Source: Erigeron canadensis
Lineage: Eukaryota; Streptophyta; Magnoliopsida; Asterales; Asteraceae
Assembly: GCF_010389155.1 (NCBI RefSeq)
Contig: NC_057769.1
Span: 6,944,735 to 7,008,734 of the forward strand
DNA length: 64,000 bases
Direction: 5' to 3'
Below are positions 21,337 to 33,175 of the stretch, piece after piece. The position numbers were made by a program, and so were the translations under genes. How positions within the stretch are numbered: position 1 is the first letter of the stretch; the number at the start of each line of letters is the position of its first letter. The notes under the pieces were generated by a model. That model saw nothing but the letters and a program-made list of their open reading frames with translations. It ran no database searches and was not told the origin of the DNA.

Positions 21337-24300
21337 ATGGAGATTTCTTCATTATCAACCCGATGCTTCCTTCCTTCATCCTCTTCTTCTTCTTCTTCTT
21401 CTGGTATATTTCTATAATATTAATTCTGTATATCATTGTATTTATTTAGGCTTTTAGAGAATATGATCAATGTAATCTTTCTAATTCATTAACTAATGAT
21501 TAGAGAATCTGGGAAATAATAATCTTGATTTCAATATTTTTAATCCGTGCCGAATTCATTGATATTGTGTTTCTCTTTTTAAGAAGAACTTGTTGATGAT
21601 GTAAATAGAAAAAAAAAAAAAAATGATAATAGAATGAAAAGGCAAACTTACACAATAACTATTACTTATGTATGCAATACACAAAAATATATTTCATATG
21701 AAAGTGAGGTGTAATCAATTCCATTATAGAAGACTTGATAAAAAAAAAATAATAATAATAATTTAATTTGATGAACAAAACAGAACTTAATGACACTAAT
21801 TAAAAGAGCAGAAGATAGGAAAAGATGGTTTTAGTCAGCATAATATAAGTCCAAACCTTCAACATGTAGGGTTGAATCAAGGCCTAGTACCAGACCACAA
21901 GCATAAAGTTAGTCTTCGATACGTAAGGTCATTCAACATGTAAGGTTGAACCATTGCCTAAAACCTGAACCAACACCTCATTACCAAAGACAACTGTTGG
22001 GTAAATTCGAAGTTCAACTATTCATGTAAATTATTGAAATACAACTTGAAAATAAACAAATACAAGTCGTAATTGGTAAGTCACAAGGAAACCTTAAAGC
22101 CTTTAAAGAAACTGCATCTTACGTGCATCTGATTAACGCCATATTTTTTAAGTCCTTTTATCATTTTTGAACTGCTTGTGTGAGTATTATCTGTTTATTC
22201 ATCTCACTCTTTGGCTTGCTAGCTTGCAATAGCACTGCACACAAGCCATATATTTTGTCCACAAGTGACACTAACTAATATTGAGTTAAACTAAAACTAT
22301 AGATATGACGCCGCTCAAGAAAGTTGGTGTCTCTCATAGCTATCAAGGCCCTGTATCCATGTCGATATTTACTAATAAAAGAAGATCCCAGCCTTCAGTT
22401 AATCAATGTGTATCCTCAAGGCGTAAGAAAAACTCTGTCCAGGTCTGCTACTATTTCTTTTACTCCTAGTTTACGTCTCTTAAATTTCCAGTTTTCTCAC
22501 AGATTAATAATCTACTTTCAGGTGTTATGCAGCAAGAAGAATGAAATTCCGATAATAGAGGCTAGGTTGGTCACTTGGTTGTTTTTTAACGTACTTATAG
22601 TTTATCAGTTTCTTTTCTGTTATGCCAATTAATAGGTTTCATCTTTGATCTAATCCCCATTCTTTCAACAGACGAACTTTATTTGGGTGTAAAACTAATT
22701 GATTGTTCTGTTAAGTGCTCAATCCCATGAAAGAGAGTGTCTGTGTATGTGTTTACGTGTTTTAATTTTGACATCTCATGTTGAAGCTTGTCAATTTTGA
22801 AGCAGAGGCTCTATACTTGTTGTTAGTGCTATACCAAGGGAAGATTGCTTAAAAAGGAAACCAACTTTGGTCCCATCTCTATTCTAGGCAAGGTTGTAGA
22901 ACTCGGGGATCGGGATCGGATCGGCGAGGTGGGGAGACGGGAGATTTTGAAAAATCGGGGAGATATCGGATCGGGTGAATAGTGAATAATAATAATAATT
23001 TATGGAAATATATTTAATAAAAGTTTAAGTATATACTAAAAACTCATAAATCTTGAACTTTTGTATAACTTTTTCAAAAAAATGACAAATATAAATAGAA
23101 TAAATATAAATTTATGATATATTATGAGAATATAGATTTTTTTTTGAAAAAAACAAAAGAAAAAAAAAACTTTTTTTGACTTTGACCCGATATTTGACCG
23201 ATATTCCGATATTTGACCCGATCCAACGAGTTTTCCAACGCTGACCAGCGTTGACCCGATATTTGACCGATCCTAGCCATCCCGTCTCCTGGAGTGGCCG
23301 ATTCCGATATCCGATCCGATATCTCGGCCGAGACGGCCGAGATTTACAACACTGATTCTAGGTAACCGGCATAAGCTAGGAAAAACCGTCCAGCTGTCAG
23401 GGATTCAAAATTTGATTTAAGGTTATCTGACCCGGGAACGGGTCAATTATGATGTGGCAGCTGACGTGTTGGTAACTTTTGACCATATTGACCTATTTTT
23501 CTTTCAAATGATCTGTATGAAACTTTCATGATTTTTTCCGGCCTAACTTAAGTTGGTTACCTTAAGAAGAAATCATGCCAAAGTTCGTATCTTTTATTGG
23601 CAATTAACGCTTTATGTAGATCCTGCATTCAAGACTGCATGCCTGATACAAGGGATTTCTCTGTTATCTTTGGGATGATTGTGAGAGTGAAGACTTAATT
23701 TATTTATTACTGTCGTTTTTTTCAGGTCCATGGATGAAATATATGATACTTTGGCTGAACGTCTGGTGCCAACTGCAGCTTCAGGAACAAATAAGAGTTT
23801 GACGTAAGTTCAAGTTTTATAGTATGAAAATATGAAAAATGAAGCTATTCCACGGTTCATGAGATATTCTTAACTACATACATATGCGTTTCAAATACTC
23901 AAAAGATACCTTTTGTTTGTTTTACTGGTTAGGGTACACACATAAATCCTTGTTAGTAAGGATTTTCTCTAACTTCCTACCTACACATTTACATCTTGGT
24001 CTTAATTGCTTTGCATTATCATTCAGACTCTGTAACTTAAATGTTGGTTTCTCATTGATTTTAATGTCTACCACTATTCGATTAACCAAGGACCAATATA
24101 TGTTAATGAAACAAAGTGTAAATACATATATGGATGTACTACCAGAGAAATGGGGTGGTGCTCTTAGTGACTTAGGCCGCCAGTCCAAACTTGTCGAAGC
24201 CCCAACAGATTTCTTTTCCATATTTTTGTTATCAATTTATTGGTATAAAAGCATTATATTAATAATCATATTTTTTTTCTCCAAATTTACATCTTTTGGA

Positions 24301-27300
24301 GAAAGTGCAGCTCTTTTCTAAAAGTCATCTCCAAATCTACGTAAAACCCATGTATATATGATCATTTACCCTTCTAAAAGCAATTATTGAGTCTAATTGC
24401 CCTCCACAAAAGTTGACGCAAATGCATAAATATTAAAAGACATAAAGAGTTGTGTCACGAAATTATAAATGGCTTAGCATGTGTAGTATATGAGGTATTT
24501 TATGATACTGAGAGGATCTATCTATTCATTTCGGGAATATTTTGATCCATTATTCAACCCACCTGTATTGCCACCTCTAGTGCTTGATTCCCCTACAGAA
24601 GTTCTTTCTGGATCCACCAATGTATACACATAAAGGCGTATCGTGTTTTCTTTCTCCATAGCTTTTCTGCAAAGCACATAAATGAGTTATTTGATCTCCA
24701 AATTTTCTGGTGTTTTTCAGGCATATTGTGGGCTTAGCTGGGCCGCCAGGTGCTGGAAAGACCACCATTGCTTCAGAGGTTGCTAAGCGTGTAAATAAGT
24801 TATGGCCCCAAAAATCGTGCTCATTTGATTCTCAAGTTGAACCTCCAGAAATTGCAGTGGTCCTTCCCATGGATGGTTTTCATCTTTATCGTCACCAGCT
24901 TGATTCAATGGAGGTTCACTTTCACTCCCTCCCCCTTCAATTATTCTTTTTTCACATGTTAAGAAACCTTAGCATGCATGATGCATGGCACAGCTACACT
25001 AGATTATAGAATCTGGACTATATAAATATTAAAGTTTATATCGATTCAAATTGGTTCATGACATCTATTTTAATTCTAATTAGGCTGTCTTTCGATTTGT
25101 AGTTTGAACTGATTAAAAATGGTTATTGCTCCTTGTTGCATTAATCAGTTTTGAACACCTGAATGATACAAATTCTGCTTTTGTTAATCTGAAGAGTGAG
25201 ATAATTGCTTTTGGCTAGCTACTTTAATACAGGGTCAAATAAGACTACCTTTTACACCTAAGTTTGACCTGACGTGAGATACTTTTACAACTGTGTCCTA
25301 CTATTCTAGTTATTCAAAATAACATAATTCCTTTTAAAATGCACATCCATAGTATGGATTCCATACACACCTTTAGCGCTTCATATTCAGTTCTGATTCT
25401 CTTACTGTTGTCTTTTTTAGAATCCAAAGGAAGCCCATGCAAGAAGGGGAGGTAAGTGTCTTTGCTTATATCACATTAGTAGTTTTTGGAAGTGGCGATT
25501 ACTTGACAAAAATCATTTTTCTTATTGCCAAATCAGCTCCATGGACGTTTAATCCTGATCTATTCTTAAAATGTCTGAAGACCCTGAGGGAACAGGTAAT
25601 TGTGCCTTGGTTGTATCAGCTTAAATATTTCCAATCACCTATTATCAGATCTAGTAAGATAAATGAGTTGGATAATGGGTTTGAGTTAAAATTGGATTGA
25701 TTAGTACGCATTGCAACTTGGCGGGTCAGGTTAGGTCGAGCCACAAACTTTGTTGCTCTTTTTTATAAGCTATTCACAAGAGCAATGTTCAATTTCTAGT
25801 TATCTGGATACTTGAGGGAAGGGTGATTTGGGAGATCCTATATTGACTTGGGGAAATTTTCGATCTGTTCGACAGATTTCCCTTAATATTGCCACCTCTA
25901 CCTTTATATATTTGTTATTCATTTATTTAAAATTCGGAGTTTCGGACTAACGAATAATGATTGATTGCAATTCAGGGATCAGTTTATGCTCCATCGTTTG
26001 ACCATGGTGTTGGAGACCCAGTCGAAGATGATATCTTTGTTAATGTTCAGTATGTTCTATATCTCTGCAATATTTACTTCATTTAATTTTGATTATAGAT
26101 AGAAGATGTGCTTGAAGAGTTTCTTTTTGTTGCTAATTTTAAAAACTTGTAGTGTACAATTTAAAACATGTGGACCATAATCCCGAATCATTGCTCGGTT
26201 TATACTATATTTAGTGTCATATGTAAATATAGGGGTTTAGTGTGTCAATACGATAGATAATAACCGAATAGCGGTTATTGGAAGTTACTTGTAGAAGAGT
26301 CGTGACTGTTGGCAAACAGACACGATGGCAGTAACTTTGGAATAGGCGTGACCATTCGTGAACAGTCACGATGGTTTGTCAAACTATTATATATACAAAG
26401 TGTCTGTAACAGTTTCATCAATCTATCACATACGGTTATATTTCTAGTAAAATTCTCTCGTTCATATTTTTGTGAATCAAACGATTAGGGACAACAAAAC
26501 ATACAGTATATATTTTATGAACTTCGTGAAGTGTTTATTACTCTTAGTTAACCATAGTTCTAATACTTTCTTTTCGTTTTCTCCATTCATATTATCTTCA
26601 AAAACTTGTTATGTAAAAGTTGAAACATACGTTGATGAAACTTCACTAAATGGTAAATTGCATGAAGTTAATCATAGTTCTAAATGGAATATGCATCACT
26701 GTTATAACTGCAGGCACAAAGTTGTCATAGTGGAAGGCAATTATATACTCCTGGAAGAAGGTACATGGAAAGATATATCAACAATGTTAGATGAAAAATG
26801 GTAAGTCTAGTATTTGTAAACTCATTATATTGAGCAGCTCTTTTACTACTGTATGCTATTTCCATGGTTGAGTCGATTCGGTTTGTGTTTGTTTATAACG
26901 GGTCAACTGGGTATAATATATATATATAAAATAAAATAAAATAAAAAAATTTCAGCTTAACTGGAAACAGGATAAATGGGTCTGAAATGTATAACTAATC
27001 AATTTTATTCAAACAATGCTGAAGGTATAACTATTGTAATCATACTTGGCATGCTAAATAATTTATAAAACATATGTTTTGGGTCAACCCAGCCCAAACC
27101 CGACTTATACATTAAAATTACCCAGTATGACCCATTACCAAACCCGTCTGACCCACACATTCTGCTACATATACTCTTAGCCAATTTAAAAATCCCCCTT
27201 TTCAACGTTCAGTTAGATTGTTTTGATATCATGTGATATTCTCTTGGAAGCTTACTACGGATTAATAAAGAAAGATATCATTTTTTGAAATATTTGACTA

Positions 27301-28044
27301 TCTTCCTTTTTAACATATTCCTGCTAAGGGTGTGATGAAAATGGTTATGATTATATTCATCTGGTTTCGAATTTCTTGAAGGTTTGTTGATGTTAACATT
27401 GACGTAGCAATGGAACGGGTTTTAAAGAGACACATATCAACCGGTAATAATCCATTATTCATTATCCACATGTATGCACATGGAAGATTGTGACTAACCA
27501 TAACTAATCTGTATTGGGTTTTGTCTTTTTGTTAGGTAAAACCCCGGAGATTGCCAAGCAGCGGGTATGATAATAACATATAGTGGAAATTTCAGCCCAT
27601 TTACTTATACATGGTGGTACTGGGTTATATTTTATCTTTGACAGGTCAAAAGAGTAAAATCAAAATATATTAAAAAGTAAATTGGTGAAATTGGCCAAAC
27701 ACGCCTGATTATTGTTTAGACAGTTGTAACTTCTTAAGTTATTTAAAAGTCAAGAGTATTATCCAAATTAGCTACTTTTATAAACATTTTTTAACCCATT
27801 AATTTTTCATTCTATACTAAAGAGTTTTGGACAGTGATTTGGGCTAAACTGACTCGTTTTTGACTGTTACCATATCCACCAACTTTCTGTTTCTCCTACC
27901 AACTTTACAAAATTACGCCCTTTTATTTCTGTATACTTGACCCAAATTATCATGCAGATCGAGTACAACGACAGACCAAATGCAGAACTCATTTACAAGT
28001 CAAAGAAAAACGCAGATTTGATAATCAAATCTGTTGCTCTTTAA
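21337..28044 (+). CDS. P-loop kinase, uridine kinase/phosphoribulokinase-like, possibly organelle-targeted
   Basis: Twelve exons join in frame with GT-AG introns: 21337-21403, 22303-22442, 22522-22565, 23726-23803, 24721-24913, 25421-25451, 25537-25595, 25976-26049, 26714-26800, 27382-27443, 27536-27564, 27958-28044. The product is 316 residues. Residues 1-60 are rich in Ser and basic residues and lack homologous domain signal, so a plastid or mitochondrial transit peptide is likely. The kinase domain begins near 110 with Walker A GPPGAGKT (117-124). LPMDGFH (158-164) supplies the acidic residue and histidine typical of the phosphoribulokinase/uridine kinase/pantothenate kinase superfamily. 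VVIVEGNYILL (232-242) is the Walker-B-like strand, and MERVLKRHI plus RIEYNDRPNA form the C-terminal lid region. It resembles the conserved plant and fungal proteins annotated 'putative uridine kinase'. The substrate is not established from sequence; it might phosphorylate a nucleoside, sugar or vitamin. Introns carry a MULE-type MITE and other repeat debris. Confidence 0.9.
22891..23354. mobile_element. MULE-type MITE in intron 3 of the kinase-like gene
   Basis: The ends are AGGTTGTAGAACTCGG and (reverse complement) CAGTGTTGTAAATCTCGG. It is flanked by ATTCTAGGCA (22881-22890) and ATTCTAGGTA (23355-23364), a 9-10-bp duplication with one mismatch, as for Mutator-like elements. The interior is rich in GATCGGATCGG and CCGATAT words. 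It is a relative of the element at 52694-53058. Confidence 0.75.
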
Positions 28045-28840
28045 AGGTCAAACTCACCAATTTGTGATGTAGATAAAGCTCTGAAACACAATAAAGACTG
28101 GAAATTACAGACTACATGTAGTGACTTTTCCAAGAACAGGATGAGGAAGCTGAAGAAAGCAAACTTGGCGTAGATAATGTTTTTCTTAGATTTAGTGCAA
28201 AAATTAATATAGAAGGAAAATGTCACAAGTTTTGCAAAAGCTGCTTGTTACTTTTAAAAGTTTTGCTGTTTCTCAATTTTTGTTAGGTCTTCATTGTTAG
28301 ATGTTTACGCCCTGCTAGTTATTGTAATGTAGCGGTTTCAGGCTACAGCCGCTCATAATCTCTAGTGTTATGGTTTATTCTACACCAACGTAATTAGTAG
28401 TGGTGGCTAACTGGGCGTGAATACGGATTGGGTAAGGGTCAAAATGGGTAATGCTTTGGTATGGGTGGATCAGGTTGGTTGCCCAGAAAAACTAATGTCC
28501 AAATTTTCTACTTTCCAGGATAATTAGTGTGTAAATAACCATGAAACTTCCATTGTGGGAGATGATTTATGCACCTTCAAAATTATCTATACACCGCTAA
28601 GTTATATATGTTATATATATGTACAACTTGAAACATTAATGAACTTCAATTAAATAAACTCTATACTCCAAAACAACGTGTGTGTTAAAGGAAGACATAG
28701 TTTTGAATCATCACAATTTGTTTTGCTCATTCCACTCGACAATCATATACTGCTTAATTACCATGTTCGACGGTAACAAATTGAGGAGACACCGTGATGA
28801 TCAAAACATGTTCCACATAAACTCTTATATAATAATAATA

Positions 28841-29010
28841 GGAAAATGATAAATCCTCCTAATTAATCCTCTTAAAAATTTTTCTTAATATATCCACATG
28901 TAATCCACTAATTCTCTTACTTAATCTCACCCCATGATTTTCCACATGTCATGATCTTATTAATTAGAAGAATTTTTAGGCTAACCAATTAAGAGGATTG
29001 ATCATTACCC
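28841..29010. mobile_element. MITE (170 bp), GGAAAATGAT family
   Basis: GGAAAATGATAAATCCTC at the left mirrors GAGGATTGATCATTACCC at the right. The interior includes TCACCCCATGATTTTCCACA, shared with the larger element at 62201-62511 and a relic near 11250. No clear target duplication. Confidence 0.6.
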
Positions 29011-29214
29011 ATAATAATATTCTCTTCTGCAACTATTCCTAAACTTGTACCGTCAGTTTTTATGGATGAGAGATGTTACACTTAAAGAAAGAAACAATAT
29101 TATATAATTTGCATATTCATGTGACATAATAACTTAGCCACTCATATTTATTTATTTAATTCAAAAAGGCAAACATTAAGATCACTTATATTTATATATA
29201 TATATATATAGGAT

Positions 29215-29350
29215 ATCTAATTTTAGGTGTGGAATACTCACATATTGTTTTTTAATCCATAAAAATTATGGGGCCCATGCATTTATTTATTAAACAAGAA
29301 ATAATAAAAAATTAGTATGTGAAAGTTTCACACCTAAGCTTAGGTGCTGG
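29215..29350. mobile_element. Probable MITE
   Basis: TTTTAGGTGTGGAATACTCA at the left mirrors TTTCACACCTAAGCTTAGG at the right across about 130 bp, with an AT-rich interior. Ends are approximate. Confidence 0.45.
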
Positions 29351-30502
29351 ACAGCCTTATATTCTCTTTTTGCCTGTATATATTTATATGTTACGAGATT
29401 TGAATCCATAATCTTTGTGTTTGTAAGTCAGCTATGACTCTGGGGGCTTTTTCAGTGTTTTTACCATGTTCTTCATCAAAGCTTGGAGAACAACATTGGC
29501 ACGACTATGCTATTGTCATGTTCTGGAAGTGGTGTTCTTATGAGAACGGAAAAAAAAGGGAAGTGTGCAGTAGGTGGGTCCGAGGTGTTTTTGTTTTATT
29601 GTTTTTTTATGTGCTTAAAAACGATGTTAAACACTTAAATGAGAATGAGGGTATTATTGATAGGGGTTATATTTGGGTAGTATTCTTTGAGAATAAATGA
29701 TGGTAGTATTGTTAGTTCGCCCCTGATCGAGTTATTTGGTCACTTGTATTTATATTTATATTGATTTATATTTCTCTTCTTTTTTTTCTTTTAACAACAT
29801 ATGAAGCCACGTCATTCTACAAACAAAAACTTGTTTTGGTTTCTTCTTATTTTTTTGGAAATACAGCATTTCTTGTTTTGGATATATATGAATGAAGATT
29901 GAAGTTATACATATAGGATATGATCCGTAATCCGTAAGGATAAGATTATGTTTGCATGAGTTGTAAATTGTGAGGTCAATTTGTATATGCGTTGTAAAGT
30001 GTCAATTTAGAACATGATTCATTTAATGCATAAAGCAATACTCCACTTTTACAATGTTGTTGCATCCGTATGAGTACGGTCTTAACTAGACCATCTCCAA
30101 TGGTTATCTTGGTATTATAACAAATTGACAACACATTATCATGTCAACATAGTTTAAGATAATTCTGAACTCCTTTTTATCTTTTATTCAGTTTTGTAGA
30201 ACAACTTTTTAATAAAAGAATACATTATATTTATATTAATATTAGAAAAATGCATTACGCTAATAATAATAAATCCGACTAGGGAATTTTTCTAACTAGC
30301 TGCATCTGACCACGTCCTTTGGGCTTTTTCCGGCCTCTTGGGTGGACGCTGATTCTTATCTTGATCTATCACATCTAGAGCGAAATGGGATTTTGTTTGT
30401 TGAAGCATCATTTGTTTTCCTATTGCTTCTTCCAGACATAGAAGGGTTGGGGTAAAGAAACTTCTCTTTGTAACAAATAATTTTTGTATCTTATGTTGAT
30501 AT

Positions 30503-33175
30503 ACTAGTCCTAATACCCGTACGATGTACGGTAGCTATATAGATTATATCATAAATAAATTTGAATATGTCTCATACATGATTCGTGAATATAAAATAAT
30601 TTGTGGTTAAAGTAAATCGATGATTGAAGATAAATTATAATGAATAGTTTTGATAAATATAATATATGTTTAGTTAGAATTTTGGATTTACCTTAAATTT
30701 TTAGAACCACATCAAAATCGGAACTTGTAAGCATAATTGATGATGACAAATAGTCTTGTGATTTCAGATCGTAAACTCAAATTTTTGATGTTTTCGTGTT
30801 AATAACTTATTATAATTAATATAAATAATAGTATTTGAAGAATTGAGAAAGGAAAATAGACAATCTATTAATGAGAAATTGATCAATCAAATAATGTTAT
30901 ACTCGTAATATCTTTTGTATTGATAAGCCAAGAGTTGGAGTTTAAGTCTAACTCTAATAAGGAAATTGAACTTTTATACAACTAAAAAAGCTAATTTAAC
31001 AAAATAAATTAATTAAAAAGACACATGTCGATCAAGTATTACGTCATATGTCGTTTCAAGAATATGTCAATCCTGTTTAGTTTATTAGTATATGCTAATA
31101 TCAATGAGAAGTTAATTACTAAGGTTGTGCAGATTATTATATAAGTTTCAAAAGGATAATGTTATTACTTTAGGTTTTCTAGAGGTAAAGAACAATAACA
31201 TGAACATGGGGTTATGACTTATGAACCATATCATAATTATTTACCAATATACTAAACAAGGATTGAGGTATTGTTTGATAAACATATGGCGTATTACTTG
31301 AATGACAAGTATCCTTTTTAGTATACTTAATTAAATCAAATTAAAACTCTTAATTAATTTTTACTTACCTTATAATTATTAAATCTCTATATATATATAT
31401 AAATCTCTATCTCAAAGTGATGATGTGGCATACTTTCGGTATCGCCACATTATCTTTTTCTTACGTGGCGTTTATACGTTGATGGTCTCTCAAATGTTGA
31501 GAAATCATCATCCAGTCAGCAGCCACATAAGATTTTGCTTATTATTTCTTAATGAATATTTAAAAATTAGTTAACAACAGGAATCGAACCGTGGTGCTTG
31601 ACATCAACAAAAGATGTATGTGCCATCTAAGCCACGAGCAAATATGCGTCATAATTTCAAAACTATAATATGAATACTATATAATTGAAAGGTACTCTTA
31701 AATAAATAAACTTTTTCATAGTTCATGTATATAATTGGTAAAATTATAAATATTTATTAACAAATTAAAAAAACAATCGAATATATATATATATTTTTAT
31801 TTTTACACAAGTGAAAATGATAGCTAAATAAAAAAAATTAATTAGTTTTGATTCAAAACAGACTCCTTATTTAAGGATAAAAGGGTAGTAAGTGAGGGTG
31901 ATATATCACAAGGGGTGATCGATGATTGTTAACCTACCTGATGGGTTTCGTCCTTAGCCGTCATAGCTCCGACATGTACTGACGGGCTCCGCTCTTAGCC
32001 GTCATGGATGTGCTGGTATGATTATTTAGTAACTTACATGTGAAAGCAAATGTTTTACACATGTGTAAATAAACAAGTACAAACAACAAAATATGAATAT
32101 TAAAAATCGTCGAAAGTATAGCAAATGACCTATATAATGAAAAAGGACGGCATGTTAAAAACACTCATATATTTTTTTTATAATTTATCGATCTATGGTG
32201 TTAGAAATAAAACATTTTGAATGAACTAGATGAATTTTTATGATTTTAGAAGGCAGAAAAATGTGTGATTCATATTGGGTCTCATATTTTTTTAAAGGGC
32301 TTGAAATAACTATTCCTCTCTTTATAAATAATACAAACACATTATCACAAATCAAAAATTATAATATTTTTTATTCTTTTTTATTCAATGGTTTTTTTTA
32401 TACGTTAAAATGGTATTACTCAAAATTGCTTAATCAAGATATTTGAATACTAAAACAATATGCATTTTTATACAGAGCACATCATATATTTTTTTTATTA
32501 TTTAATTTGTTCAGTAAATATTAATTGAAATCTTATTATTAGAGAAATTATAATTTTAAAAAATACATTCTATATACCACATAAGGAATTAGTATTTATA
32601 ACAAGTTACGCACACATAGCGACAAAGACAATACGATACCTGCGTATCACGCAGATAAATAACTTATAAATTATTTGTAATATATATCGATATTTACCTT
32701 CAAAAAATGGGTTTAGTATCTGTGATTGTAACTAACTATAGACGAATATTCTTAGTGTGAAAAAACTAAAGTTGTGTTCATTATAGTAACGAACTTTCGA
32801 ATCTTATGCATTGTATGTATTCGGGTATATATGTGGCAACTATATAAGATGTCACTTGTAAGTTTTTGATTATAGTTCTACCTTCACAGATAATAAACCC
32901 CCCAAAAAAAAGAAGAGGGGCCCCTCAATATTAATAATTAAATGACTAACTTATATTCGGATCGGTTGACATTGTAATGGAAAACCTCGATCAATATGGA
33001 CACACTCATGATGAGCTTAACTAGGTTTTTACACTTGAATCTATATGAATATCTACTTTATAATATGTAATCATTCGGCTCAATTTCTATGATTATTTTC
33101 ACTGCATATAATTTGCGAGGAATCATTTTTATATAATAAGATATAAACGTGCAACGCACGGGACATAAACTAGTA
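30503..33175. mobile_element. Element bounded by CTAG/hairpin termini (Helitron-like or TIR type)
   Basis: The left boundary reads CTAGTCCTAATACCCGTACG followed by ATGTACGG. The right boundary reads CGTGCAACGCACGGGACATA then AACTAG. Each resembles a Helitron 3' end (GC-rich hairpin then CTAG|T), but they face each other, so the pair could instead be terminal inverted repeats of one 2.7-kb element, or two Helitrons back to back. A TCTCTATATATA start near 31385 could be a Helitron 5' end for the right-hand one. No RepHel protein is visible. A stretch at 31940-32165 recurs at about 35155-35350. Confidence 0.35.
31575..31645 (-). repeat. tRNA-like / SINE-like sequence with Pol III A and B boxes
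   Basis: On the minus strand TGGCTTAGATGG (31623-31634) fits the A-box and GGTTCGATTCC (31580-31590) fits the B-box consensus, 32 bp apart, as in a tRNA gene or tRNA-derived SINE head. I could not draw a complete cloverleaf with an acceptor stem, so a functional tRNA is unlikely. Confidence 0.45.

Larger units (their letters stand above)
28045..30502. other. intergenic repeats downstream of the kinase-like gene
   Basis: Begins with the kinase 3' untranslated region. It then holds two MITEs (28841-29010 and about 29215-29350). An open frame of 88 codons at 29434-29700 has no recognisable domain and is not accepted as a gene. Confidence 0.4.

Noticed and set aside
23884..24321. 145-codon frame in the kinase gene
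   Set aside because: It lies within intron 4 between exons that join in phase; composition is AT-rich and no homology is recognised.
29434..29700. 88-codon frame
   Set aside because: No recognisable domain, hydrophobic low-complexity composition, and it is flanked by MITEs.
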